From assembly GCA_017417585.1 (NCBI GenBank), contig JAFPYX010000026.1:88577-152576 (forward strand): a DNA stretch of 64,000 nt, written 5' to 3'. Source of the stretch: Victivallales bacterium (GTDB lineage: Bacteria > Verrucomicrobiota > Lentisphaeria > Oligosphaerales > Oligosphaeraceae). Position 1 is the first letter of the stretch; every line of letters starts with the position of its first letter. This document shows positions 27,680 to 36,703 of this stretch, one piece after another. The notes beneath the pieces were generated by a model that was not told the origin of the DNA, did no database searches, and worked only from the letters and a program-made list of their open reading frames with translations. Made by a program: the position numbers and the translations under genes.

Positions 27680-30600
27680 ATGCGTCACTTACTTCTTTTG
27701 CTTGCCATGTCCGCCATCTACGTGTCCGCCGCACCGCTAGCCACCTACGAGGGTTCCACGCTCAAGGACGCTGTCCTGTTGATGAAAGGCGAGGCCGTGG
27801 ACGACGATGGCGCCCTCGCCGTCATCACGCAAGGCGAGAATGCCTTCTACCAGAACACCCCCGGCTGGAACGCACAAGAGCTCTCCCAGCTGGAATTCAC
27901 CGTCGCCAGCGACGCCCCCGGCTACTTCCAGTTCCTCGTGCAGTTCCGCGATGCGCAGGACCAGCCCCGCAACACCTCCTACCGACCATTCTCCGTGATT
28001 CCTGACGGCCAGCACCGTACCTATATCGTACCAATCCACGAAATCCGACAGGACTCCGACGCCACCATCTCCTCCTGGACCCTGCGATGGATGGGGTGGG
28101 ATGGACGCATCGCCATCAAGCGCCTGGAGGCACAGCCCCAAGTCAACCTCATTCCGGGAGCCACGCATCTCGTTCCCGCCCAAGAACAACGCCTTATCAC
28201 CCTCCGCCCACGCGCAAAATGCCGCCTCGTCTGGCAGGACGGAGAGTGCCCCGGAGTGACTCTGCGTTTCTATGGACAGGATTTGACAGAAATTGACAAT
28301 TCCGCAATCGTCCTACCCGCCGGCGAGAACGCGCTGGAGTTCACCGCGCCGGAGATGCTCATCGAGGCAGGCGTCACTGTGGACGGCAAGGCCGAAGGTT
28401 ATCCCGTCCTCGAATGCCTGAATTATCACTTCCCCTTCTCCTCCTACGGAAAATGGCGTTGCCAATGGATTTGGAGCCAAAAGGAACTCGGACCAGACGA
28501 TGCGTATGTCTGGTTCCGCAAGGAAATTGACGTCTCTGCGGACGACCCTGTGAAGTACGCCGCCATCGCACTTCTGGCAGACGACAAGTCGCAGGTCTAT
28601 GTCAACGGCGTGCCCGGCACGGCAACAAACCACTGGCACATTCCGGGCTACCAAGAATTTACGGAATTACTCAAGCCCGGGCGAAACCGCCTCGCCGTGC
28701 GCGTGTACAACGGCGTGCTGAACGCGGGTTTGGCGGCAGATGTCTATCTGGAGACCGCCTCGGGCATCCGTCTGCTGGACACGGACGAGACCTGGCTCTG
28801 CGAGGCCAAAAGCAACTCCCTGACCGAGCCGGAAGTCATTGACCAGCCGGTGATTCTGCTGGGTGGAAAGCCCAATGACCTCCAGCCCTGGTGCGACGGC
28901 ATTGGCTTCCGCAACGCCGGTCCGCGTGGAAAATTGGAATTGCTCGAAAGCACTCCCGGCACCCTGCGCGTCCGCGTGGCGGAGCCTCCGCCCTTCCCCG
29001 TGGAACTTCTGCACTTCCAGCTGAGATTCGCAGACGGCACGCCCGCCCGCGAAATGGAGCTGGCGGTGGAATGCAACGGCGACTGGACGAGCGGGGCGGA
29101 ACTCACCATCGGCTACCCCGTCCCGCATCTGACCATGGGCGAGGCGGAGCTCTGGCTGGCTGACGACGTGGTCGCGCTCGCTAACCCGCAGGCGCTCGCG
29201 CACCTCAAGGCCGCCGAAAACACGCACCCCGGCCTCGCGCAGGCGAAGCTCGCTGGCGGAACTGTGCGCCAGAAACTTCTTCTCAACGGCAAGGCATACG
29301 ACCCGCACTTCTGGCACGGCAACACCACCTTCCAGACCGGACGCTTCTTCGAACTCAAGCGCGCCGCCGAGGCGGGCATCAAGAACTACCGCGTTCCTGT
29401 GCGCTTCGTCGACTTCTGGAAGGCCGAAGGCGAATACGACTTCAGCCTCTTCGACCAGTGGATGGACTACCTCTTCACCTACTGCCCCGACGCTGTGGCG
29501 GGCCTCCAGGTCTATGCCTTCATGCCCGATTGGTGGCTGGAGCAGAATCCCGACGAGGTTTCCGCACACGACGGCGACGCCAAGCGAAATACCGCGCAAG
29601 AATACCAGTCTCTCGCCTCACGCAAATGGCTCGTGGACGCGCGGGCGCCCATGGCCGCGCTCATCGACCACATCGCCAACGCCCCCTACGCCGACCGAAT
29701 CTGGGGCATGAGTTTCTGCGAGAATGGCAACGGCGAGTGGTTCTGGTCCAACCTGCCCCTCGGTGCCGACCGCATTGACTGGGCCGGATACGCACCCTGC
29801 GACTTGGCGCACTTCCGCGACCATCTCCGCGCCAAGTACCGCTCTGACAAGGCGTTGCAGAAGGCGTGGCACGACAGTACCGTCACCCTCGCCACTGCCA
29901 CGTTGCCCCCGCACGGCTCGGAAAAGCACTCCTCCATCGGCGTGCTGCTCGACCCCGCCACCGACCAGAACATCATCGACTGGTATGAATTCCGCAGCGC
30001 GGCGCTGGCCAACGCCATCTGCACCATGGGCGCCTTCGTCAAGAAGGAGACCAAGGGCAAGTGGCTCTTCGGTGCCTACTACGGCTACGCCAACGAACTC
30101 TCCTGCAATGGCTACATCCCCATCCAGATGAGCGGCCACGGCGGCTTCCCCGAAGTCGCCGCCTCGCCCAACGTGGACTTTGTCCACGCCCCCGCCCGCT
30201 ACACCCTTCGCGGAACTGGCAAGAGCGACTCCATCATGCAACCATGGACCACCTTCCAACTCCATGGAACGCAAGTCTATATCGAACAGGATGTCCGGCT
30301 GCCCTACATTCCGCGGCTTTCCGACCACATGCGCACCTACTGCGGGATGGGCGACGCAGGCCGCGAGGGCATCGGCCAGCTCGACCGCTGCCTCGGCGTG
30401 ATGCTCGCCACCGGCACGCTCAACTACTGGTTTGACATCCAGCTGGGTTCCTTCTACGAACACGCCTTCTCCAGCCGACTGGCCGAGCACTCTGAGGTCC
30501 TGGCAGAACTCCCATCCGTCAAGGGTCTTACGCCAGTCGAGGTCGCCATCGTCGGCGACCGTGACTCCCTCTACCGCACTCGCGCCACCGACGCCAACGG

Positions 30601-31369
30601 TGTCTTCCAGGCCGCCGTGGACGGCACCTACAACCGCTTCAACGAACTCGCTGTGCCTTTCCACAGCATGTCGGTAAGCGACTTGCTGGACAAGTCGATT
30701 GACGCCCCGCCCCACAAGTTCTACGTGATGCTCCCCACGCTTGTCCTCAGCAAAGAACAACGCTCCCAGTTGATGAAGCGCTTCCAGCGCGAGAAGGCCA
30801 CCGTGGTCTGGCTTTACTGCGCCGGCGCGGCCTACCCCAGCCAGGCACCCTCCGCCACGGCCAATGCGGACTTCCTGGGCATCGCCACCGAGATGGACAC
30901 TGCCATGCAGCTGCCGGAGATGGCACTCTCCGCAGAATACGGCGGGCCCCTTGCCTGCCGCAACCAGGTCGAAAGCGCACCGTGGTTCCGACCGGTCAAG
31001 GGCTTCGACAAGGTGCTTGGCACCTCCGTCAACGGCCAGCCGCTAATGGTCGGCAAGAAAATCGGCGCTTCATACCATTATTATTGTACCTTGATGAACC
31101 TCCCGCCGGAGGTCTATGCGCCACTGCTCGACCAAGCCCGCGTTCACCGCTACCACCTGGGACTCAAGGATCCCGTGTGGGTTGGCAACGACGTTGTCTT
31201 CCTCCACGCCGCCACCGGCGGTCCCAAATCGCTCAACCTCCCGCTCGGTTGCCAGGCACGCGCCATCATCGGACCGCTCAAGGACACCTACATCCAGTCC
31301 GACAAGCCCTTCGAGACCGAAGTCGGCCTCACCTACGGCTTCCTCGTCGAACGCTACCCCGAACGGTGA
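27680..31369 (+). CDS. Large secreted glycoside hydrolase-like protein (GH-A clan, beta-galactosidase type)
   Basis: A 1,229-residue secreted protein. The ATG at 27680 gives a signal peptide (MRHLLLLLAMSAIYVSAAP). The N-terminal half holds beta-sandwich domains: WFRKEIDVSADDP then SQVYVNGVPG, NRLAVRVYNGVLNAG, as in the jelly-roll domains of GH2 and rhamnosidase enzymes. From about residue 590 a TIM-barrel resembling GH42-like or GH-A enzymes starts: LNGKAYDPHFWHGNTTF, AGIKNYRVPVRFVDFW, then FCENGNGEWFW. Candidate acid and nucleophile are Glu681 in the latter and Glu869 in QVYIEQDVRLPYI; these assignments are inference. A C-terminal glutamine-amidotransferase-like or sandwich part follows. It should cleave galactosides or a related host or plant glycan outside the cytoplasm. 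The substrate is unknown. Confidence 0.75.
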   Translation: MRHLLLLLAMSAIYVSAAPLATYEGSTLKDAVLLMKGEAVDDDGALAVITQGENAFYQNTPGWNAQELSQLEFTVASDAPGYFQFLVQFRDAQDQPRNTSYRPFSVIPDGQHRTYIVPIHEIRQDSDATISSWTLRWMGWDGRIAIKRLEAQPQVNLIPGATHLVPAQEQRLITLRPRAKCRLVWQDGECPGVTLRFYGQDLTEIDNSAIVLPAGENALEFTAPEMLIEAGVTVDGKAEGYPVLECLNYHFPFSSYGKWRCQWIWSQKELGPDDAYVWFRKEIDVSADDPVKYAAIALLADDKSQVYVNGVPGTATNHWHIPGYQEFTELLKPGRNRLAVRVYNGVLNAGLAADVYLETASGIRLLDTDETWLCEAKSNSLTEPEVIDQPVILLGGKPNDLQPWCDGIGFRNAGPRGKLELLESTPGTLRVRVAEPPPFPVELLHFQLRFADGTPAREMELAVECNGDWTSGAELTIGYPVPHLTMGEAELWLADDVVALANPQALAHLKAAENTHPGLAQAKLAGGTVRQKLLLNGKAYDPHFWHGNTTFQTGRFFELKRAAEAGIKNYRVPVRFVDFWKAEGEYDFSLFDQWMDYLFTYCPDAVAGLQVYAFMPDWWLEQNPDEVSAHDGDAKRNTAQEYQSLASRKWLVDARAPMAALIDHIANAPYADRIWGMSFCENGNGEWFWSNLPLGADRIDWAGYAPCDLAHFRDHLRAKYRSDKALQKAWHDSTVTLATATLPPHGSEKHSSIGVLLDPATDQNIIDWYEFRSAALANAICTMGAFVKKETKGKWLFGAYYGYANELSCNGYIPIQMSGHGGFPEVAASPNVDFVHAPARYTLRGTGKSDSIMQPWTTFQLHGTQVYIEQDVRLPYIPRLSDHMRTYCGMGDAGREGIGQLDRCLGVMLATGTLNYWFDIQLGSFYEHAFSSRLAEHSEVLAELPSVKGLTPVEVAIVGDRDSLYRTRATDANGVFQAAVDGTYNRFNELAVPFHSMSVSDLLDKSIDAPPHKFYVMLPTLVLSKEQRSQLMKRFQREKATVVWLYCAGAAYPSQAPSATANADFLGIATEMDTAMQLPEMALSAEYGGPLACRNQVESAPWFRPVKGFDKVLGTSVNGQPLMVGKKIGASYHYYCTLMNLPPEVYAPLLDQARVHRYHLGLKDPVWVGNDVVFLHAATGGPKSLNLPLGCQARAIIGPLKDTYIQSDKPFETEVGLTYGFLVERYPER

Positions 31370-31396
31370 AAATACACCAAGGAGATTTGAACACCC

Positions 31397-31828
31397 ATGG
31401 GCACTTCCTGGTGGCCGCTTTTCCTCATCATCGGCTCGAATCTGGTTTACCAGAGCAGTTCGCGCTGCGCCTCGAAGGACGCGCAGCCCTTCGCCGCGCT
31501 TGCCGTGGTTTACACCATCGCCGCAATCGGTTCGCTAATCTTTTTCGGAATCACCGGACGCGAGAGCGGAAGCCTGATGACCAATATCCGCGCCCTCAAC
31601 TGGGCGAATTACCTGCTGGGCCTGGCCATCATCGGGCTGGAGGGCGGCTTCCTCTACCTCTACCGCAGCGGCTGGAGCGTCAGCGTCGGCCCCATTTGCA
31701 CCTACTGCGGAGTCGCCATCGGGCTGCTCATCCTCGGCGCACTCTGCTTTCACGAGCACATCACCCTGAAACAAATCTTCGGCACCCTCCTCTGTCTCGG
31801 AGGCATCGCCCTGATTTCGATGAAATGA
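31397..31828 (+). CDS. Half-size EamA/SMR-like transporter
   Basis: A 143-residue membrane protein with four to five hydrophobic segments, corresponding to a single EamA repeat. It starts WWPLFLIIGSNLVYQSSSRC and has GLLILGALCFHEHITLKQIFG plus LLCLGGIALISMK, the usual 'E......ig..li..Gi.li' ending. One-repeat members of the drug/metabolite superfamily work as dimers. AAGGAG lies ahead of the ATG, and it begins 27 bp after the glycoside hydrolase gene, suggesting co-expression, perhaps for uptake or export of a product. A four-copy tandem repeat starts immediately after its stop. Confidence 0.75.
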   Translation: MGTSWWPLFLIIGSNLVYQSSSRCASKDAQPFAALAVVYTIAAIGSLIFFGITGRESGSLMTNIRALNWANYLLGLAIIGLEGGFLYLYRSGWSVSVGPICTYCGVAIGLLILGALCFHEHITLKQIFGTLLCLGGIALISMK

Positions 31829-31829
31829 C

Positions 31830-31917
31830 TTTCCAACAATTCACCGAACGGATTTCCAACAATTCACCGAACGGATTTCCAACAATTCACCGAACGGATT
31901 TCCAACAATTCACCGAA
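31830..31917 (+). repeat. 23-bp tandem repeat, 3.8 copies
   Basis: Three full identical units of 23 bp (31830-31852, 31853-31875, 31876-31898) and 19 bp of a fourth. It starts 2 bp after the stop codon of the EamA-like gene. Core: TTTCCAACAATTCACCGAAC. There are no spacers, so it is not a CRISPR array. Confidence 0.95.
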
Positions 31918-31923
31918 TTACGC

Positions 31924-31951
31924 TTGAAAAACAGAAGAATGGCATTAAAAT
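31924..31951 (+). promoter_or_regulatory. Promoter of the DUF4143 ATPase gene
   Basis: TTGAAA (31924-31929), 16 nt, TAAAAT (31946-31951). It begins 6 bp after the tandem repeat and gives a leader of about 145 nt. Confidence 0.55.
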
Positions 31952-32101
31952 AAAACCTAAGTCCGTAAATTTGAGTTTGAAAAGTTGCGATGGTGCCTCG
32001 GCATCGAAATTGCGATGTGCTTCCGTCCGCCAATTCAAAGGAAAATTTCACGGATTCAGGCATGAAACAAGCCAGCCAAAGAACTTACAACCACCACTCT
32101 G

Positions 32102-33376
32102 ATGAAGAAGTATAAGGCAAGAATCGCCGACCGTCTCCTGCGAAGCAAACTTGAAGGGAAAGGCGCGGTATTGGTCGAGGGAGCCAAATGGTGTGGCAAG
32201 ACAACCACGGCTGAGCAACTTGCAAAAAGTGTTCTTTATCTAGCCGATCCGGAATTCAGTCGCCAATATCTGGACATGGCCGCAATCCATCCAAGCCACT
32301 TGCTGGCAGGAAACACTCCACGTCTCCTAGATGAGTGGCAATTGGCCCCACAGTTATGGGATGCCATCCGCTTTGAAGTTGACCATCGTGGGGAACTGGG
32401 ACAATTTATATTGACAGGCTCGGCTGTCCCACCCGTCACCAATGAAATTCATCATACCGGAACAGGACGGATTGCGCGTCTGAAGATGCGCCCCATGAGC
32501 CTATTTGAATCTGGTGAATCGAATGGCGGCGTTTCGCTGCATTCCCTTTTCGTGGAAGGAAATGCTATTGGGGACGACTGCCATCTTCCCCTGGAGGAAC
32601 TAGCATATCTGATCTGCCGTGGAGGATGGCCGTTGGCAACAGAAATGCGCCCAAGCGTCGCCTTGGAACAGGCTTTCGACTACTGCGATGCTGTGGTGCA
32701 TTCAGACATTTCGCGTGTGGACCATGTTGCCAGAAATCCAGAACGGGTTAAGAGACTGATGCAAAGTTACGCCAGACTTCAAGGCACCCAATCCGCAACC
32801 ACTGTCATCAGGGCAGACATGCTTGCCAATGACAATTCCTCCTTGGATGAGGACACTGTCCAAGCGTATATCGGGGCCCTGAAGCAGATTTTCGTCATCG
32901 AGGACATGCCTGCCTGGAATCCCAACCTACGTTCCAAGACCGCCATTCGCACCTCCGACACGCGCTACTATTCCGACCCGTCCATCGCAACCGCTTCCTT
33001 AGGTCTTGGTCCCAACGACCTGATGGCTGATCTCAATACTTTTGGATTGCTTTTCGAGACCCTCTGCATCCGTGATCTCAGAGTCTATGCAGATGCCTGT
33101 AACGGACAAGTCTATCACTATCGGGATGCCTCCGGTCTGGAATGCGATGCCGTTGTCCATCTGCGAAATGGCTCTTATGGCCTCATTGAAATCAAACTCG
33201 GCGGTGAACGCCTCATTGAAGAGGGCGTTTCGTCCCTAAGCAAACTCGCTGACAGAATTGACACCACGCACATGAAAAATCCCTCCTTCAAAATGGTGCT
33301 TACTGCGACAGGTGAATATGCCTATCGTCGTAAGGATGGCATTCTCGTTGTGCCAGTCGCTTGTCTAAGAGATTAG
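32102..33376 (+). CDS. AAA ATPase with DUF4143 domain
   Basis: A 424-residue P-loop ATPase. The N-terminal AAA domain has VLVEGAKWCGKTTTAEQLAK (Walker A with CGKT), LLDEWQLAPQLWDAIRFEVD (Walker B) and GQFILTGSA (sensor). The C-terminal DUF4143 domain ends with an NVYHYRDASGLECDAVVHL-like stretch and GLIEIKLGGE; this part resembles the PD-(D/E)XK-like fold with D...E-x-K and is typical of the family. DUF4143 ATPases are widespread, often horizontally moved, and of unknown function. Codon use is less GC-rich than in neighbouring genes, consistent with recent acquisition. Confidence 0.88.
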   Translation: MKKYKARIADRLLRSKLEGKGAVLVEGAKWCGKTTTAEQLAKSVLYLADPEFSRQYLDMAAIHPSHLLAGNTPRLLDEWQLAPQLWDAIRFEVDHRGELGQFILTGSAVPPVTNEIHHTGTGRIARLKMRPMSLFESGESNGGVSLHSLFVEGNAIGDDCHLPLEELAYLICRGGWPLATEMRPSVALEQAFDYCDAVVHSDISRVDHVARNPERVKRLMQSYARLQGTQSATTVIRADMLANDNSSLDEDTVQAYIGALKQIFVIEDMPAWNPNLRSKTAIRTSDTRYYSDPSIATASLGLGPNDLMADLNTFGLLFETLCIRDLRVYADACNGQVYHYRDASGLECDAVVHLRNGSYGLIEIKLGGERLIEEGVSSLSKLADRIDTTHMKNPSFKMVLTATGEYAYRRKDGILVVPVACLRD

Positions 33377-33422
33377 TTTTTATTGATAAAACGGTGGAAG
33401 AATCCAAAACAAGGAACTAGCC

Positions 33423-35627
33423 ATGAAGAAATCCCTCTTGTTCGCACTCTGCTGCCTGCTGACCTGCATTGCCTCGGCGCTGGTCAAGCCGGCGACCGTT
33501 TTCTGTGACCACATGGTGCTTCAGCGTCAAATGCAGGTGCCAGTATGGGGCACGGGAACGCCCGGCGAGAAAGTGACGGTCTCTTTTGACAACCAGACCG
33601 TGGACGCCACGGTGGACGCAGACGGCCGGTGGAAGCTGCATCTTGCCCCCATGGAGGCCAACGCCAACCCGCAGACTCTGGAAATCACCAGCAACGGCGG
33701 CGAGTCCTTCGCCTTCACGGACGTGCTGGTCGGCGAAGTATGGCTCTGCTCCGGACAGTCCAACATGGAAATGCCGCTCTGGACCGACAATCCGCGCTGG
33801 CGCAATATCAATGGCGACAAATTCGCGGCCGTAGGCGGAAACCCGCTGATCCGTGTGGCGCGGATGGTCCCCTACAAGTGGCTGCCGCTTCCCAGCGCGG
33901 ACTTCCCCATGGCGTGGAACGTCCTGACTCCGGAGAACGCGCCGTCGTTCTCCGCCGTGGCCTTCTTCTTCGGGCATCGTCTTCAGCAGGAGCTTGACGT
34001 GCCCATCGGCCTAATCACCTCCCACTGGGGCGGAACTCGCATCGAGCCCTGGACTCCGCCCTGCGGATTCGACAGCGTGCCCGAAGTGGCCGACATCGCC
34101 CATTGGGTGAACGCGCGTATTCCCGGCCACCCGGAATACTTTGCGCTCATCGACAAGACCCGCGCCATCCTGACGGAGTGGCAGACCGCCTTCAACCAGG
34201 CCGCCGTGGCCAACCAGCCGCTTCCCTCCGCCCCCGTATTCCCCGAAGAACTCGCCCCCATGAACAGCCACCAGCAGGCCACCGCCCTCTACAACAGCAT
34301 GATCTACCCCTTCGTGCCTTTCGCCATCCGCGGCGCCATCTGGTACCAGGGCTGCAGCAATCTTGGCGACGGCGAAATCTATCGCCAAAAGATGCAGGCG
34401 CTCTTCAATGGCTGGAAACTGGTCTTCGAGAACCCGGAGCTGAAATTCTACTTCGTTCAGCTGGCGCCATTCAATTACGGCGGAAATGGCCTGGCACTCC
34501 CTATCATCTGGGAGGCACAGGAGCAATTCTGCAAGGACAACGAACCCCAGGTCGGCATGGCGGTCATCAACGACATCGGCGACTACGGAGACATCCATCC
34601 GCACAACAAGAAGCCCGTGGGCGAACGCCTCGCCAATCTCGCCCTGAACCGCACCTACGGACGCGATGACCTCAAGCCGGACTTCCCACGACCAGCCTCC
34701 TGCACCTTTGACGGACCATCCTGCATCCTTACCTTTGCCAACGTGACCGAATGGAAATCCACCGCCCCCGACGGCACACCTTCCGCAAACGACTTCGAGG
34801 TGGCCGGACTAGACGGCATCTTCGTCCACCCCAACACCGTCGAGATGGATGGCACCACTCTCAAAGTCACCCTCCCCGATGGTGGCAAAATCTTCCAGGT
34901 GAGATATCTCTGGTTACAGACCGTCACCTCCACGCTCTTCAATGAAAACGGTCTGCCCATGGGTGCCTTTCGATTCTCCCAACCAGTCACTGAAGAAGAC
35001 CTCCAAAATGCCCTCAGCAACCAGACCCTGGTCTATAAAATTGACCTCTGCCAAGCTGGCATCCAGCGAGGGAAGCCCGCCAACTACCTGGTGGACAACT
35101 CTGCGAGTATCCAGGGCAAGGTCAAGCGCGTAACCTATTTTCTTCGCGCGACGGACAAGCAAAGCGACACTCAGTGGATGCTCGTGGGCATGGATGCCTT
35201 TACCCAGGACGCCACAAAAATCGGCATCCCGACCGCCGTTTCGGGCGCATCCTTCCAGCAGAAAGTCCAGAACCTGACCGTCGTCACCAATGCTCCCGGC
35301 GTGGCCTCCAAGACCTACTCCGAGGGAAACATCGAGTTCTTCCCCAACAACTATCACGTGACGGCCAAACTCAACCTCCCAGGCAACAACGGCGGAATAT
35401 ACGACTTCGACGACTCCCCCGGCTCGCCTCTCGACGGCTATGGCGCCATGCAAGTCCACGCTTTCACCGACAAGTTGACGCTCTTCGCTTTCAACAACTT
35501 CACCGCCGGAACCATCGCCGACTTCGGATTCGGGAACTCCACCGGAGACCATCCCGACTGGACCTTCAGCAAAAACCTGAGCAACTACGAAAGCGTCCTG
35601 CTGGAGGTCTATGTCGCCTTGGAGTGA
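33423..35627 (+). CDS. Sialate O-acetylesterase-like SGNH hydrolase
   Basis: A 734-residue secreted esterase. The signal peptide is MKKSLLFALCCLLTCIASA. The first domain resembles the sialate O-acetylesterase (SASA) N-terminal sandwich (VFCDHMVLQRQMQVPVWG). The catalytic part has VWLCSGQSNMEMPL (nucleophile Ser in GQSN), GAIWYQGCSN, and DIGDYGDIHPHNK with the Asp-x-x-His pair. The extra C-terminal part of about 180 residues, from about residue 545, is not assigned and may bind carbohydrate. It should remove O-acetyl groups from sialic acids or plant or algal glycans outside the cell. It precedes a Gfo/Idh/MocA gene by 53 bp. Confidence 0.88.
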   Translation: MKKSLLFALCCLLTCIASALVKPATVFCDHMVLQRQMQVPVWGTGTPGEKVTVSFDNQTVDATVDADGRWKLHLAPMEANANPQTLEITSNGGESFAFTDVLVGEVWLCSGQSNMEMPLWTDNPRWRNINGDKFAAVGGNPLIRVARMVPYKWLPLPSADFPMAWNVLTPENAPSFSAVAFFFGHRLQQELDVPIGLITSHWGGTRIEPWTPPCGFDSVPEVADIAHWVNARIPGHPEYFALIDKTRAILTEWQTAFNQAAVANQPLPSAPVFPEELAPMNSHQQATALYNSMIYPFVPFAIRGAIWYQGCSNLGDGEIYRQKMQALFNGWKLVFENPELKFYFVQLAPFNYGGNGLALPIIWEAQEQFCKDNEPQVGMAVINDIGDYGDIHPHNKKPVGERLANLALNRTYGRDDLKPDFPRPASCTFDGPSCILTFANVTEWKSTAPDGTPSANDFEVAGLDGIFVHPNTVEMDGTTLKVTLPDGGKIFQVRYLWLQTVTSTLFNENGLPMGAFRFSQPVTEEDLQNALSNQTLVYKIDLCQAGIQRGKPANYLVDNSASIQGKVKRVTYFLRATDKQSDTQWMLVGMDAFTQDATKIGIPTAVSGASFQQKVQNLTVVTNAPGVASKTYSEGNIEFFPNNYHVTAKLNLPGNNGGIYDFDDSPGSPLDGYGAMQVHAFTDKLTLFAFNNFTAGTIADFGFGNSTGDHPDWTFSKNLSNYESVLLEVYVALE

Positions 35628-35680
35628 CCAAGCCGCCCATCGACATCAACTTTTCATAACTACTTAATTTTAAATCACTT

Positions 35681-36703
35681 ATGAAAAACGGTAAATTCGG
35701 CTGCGCAGTCTGGGGCTGCGGCTGGGTCGCCAGCGGCCACATCAACGCCTACTTGAAGCATCCAGAGTGCGCGGTGGTTGCAATCGGCTCCCGTCGTCTG
35801 GAAAGCGCCCAGGCAAAGCAACGCGAGTTCGGTCTGGATTGCAAGACCTGCACGGACTTCCGGCAGATTTTGGAAGACCCGGCGGTGGACATCGTCTCCA
35901 TCTGCACCCCGAATGACCGCCATGCCGAAGAGTGCATCCTTGCCGCGCAGGCAGGCAAGCACGTCTTCCTGGAAAAGCCCGCCGCCATCCGCGAAGAGGA
36001 CCTCCCCCGGATGCTGGAGGCGGTCCGCCAGGCGAAGGTCAAGACGATGGTGGGCTTCATCCTGCGCTTCAACCCGCTGGTGAAATTGCAGAAGAAGCTG
36101 GTTGCAGAAGGCGAACTGGGCAAGGTCTTCCTCGCCAATGTGGACTACTGGTTCGGACGCGAACGCGGAGGCTGGATGAAGCACCGCGAGAACACCGGCG
36201 GGGCGTTCATCCTGGCCGGTTGCCACTCGGTCGATATGGCACGATGGATCCTTGGGGCGGACATCGAGAGCGTCACCGCACAGTCCGCGATGGTTGGCGA
36301 CTACTACGAATACCCCTCCGTCGAGACCGCGCAGGTGCGCTTCACGAACGGCGCCATCGGAGTCTTCAGCTGCTCGCTGGTCGGCCAAGTCCCCTACACC
36401 GCCAACCTCAACATTTTAGGTGAAAAGGGGACCATCATCAACGACAAGTTCTATCTCAAGCGCTTCGAGGGACAGTCGGACTTCTTCAGCCTGGACACCG
36501 GCGTCAAGAAGTCTGGCGATGTCTATGGGCATCCTTTCCCCGCCATGGTCGCGGACTTCATTGAATGCATCCAGGAGGACCGCGAAAGCCTTCACAACCT
36601 CGAAAGCGCCGTCAACGCCACGCTGGCATGCCTCGCCATCACCAAAAGCGCCAGCCTCTACGGCCAGCGGATTCATATCACACCATCTGGTCTGCAAGAC
36701 TGA
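35681..36703 (+). CDS. Gfo/Idh/MocA-family oxidoreductase
   Basis: A 340-residue NAD(P)-dependent oxidoreductase. The Rossmann start is GCAVWGCGWVASGHINAYL. FLEKPAAIREEDLPRML contains the family EKP motif whose Lys is catalytic, and VGFILRFNPL and GGAFILAGCHSVDMARWILG match the C-terminal substrate domain, including the active-site His. Such enzymes interconvert hydroxyl and keto groups of sugars or inositols and commonly sit in sugar-degradation loci, as here between an esterase and a glucuronoyl-esterase-like gene. Its 3' end overlaps the convergent gene by 26 bp. Confidence 0.92.
   Translation: MKNGKFGCAVWGCGWVASGHINAYLKHPECAVVAIGSRRLESAQAKQREFGLDCKTCTDFRQILEDPAVDIVSICTPNDRHAEECILAAQAGKHVFLEKPAAIREEDLPRMLEAVRQAKVKTMVGFILRFNPLVKLQKKLVAEGELGKVFLANVDYWFGRERGGWMKHRENTGGAFILAGCHSVDMARWILGADIESVTAQSAMVGDYYEYPSVETAQVRFTNGAIGVFSCSLVGQVPYTANLNILGEKGTIINDKFYLKRFEGQSDFFSLDTGVKKSGDVYGHPFPAMVADFIECIQEDRESLHNLESAVNATLACLAITKSASLYGQRIHITPSGLQD

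Noticed and set aside
31830..31917. Possible CRISPR array
   Set aside because: The units follow each other without spacers and no cas genes are present.
36678..36703. Possible frameshift where two genes overlap
   Set aside because: The genes are convergent on opposite strands and both C-termini look complete, so this is an ordinary tail-to-tail overlap.
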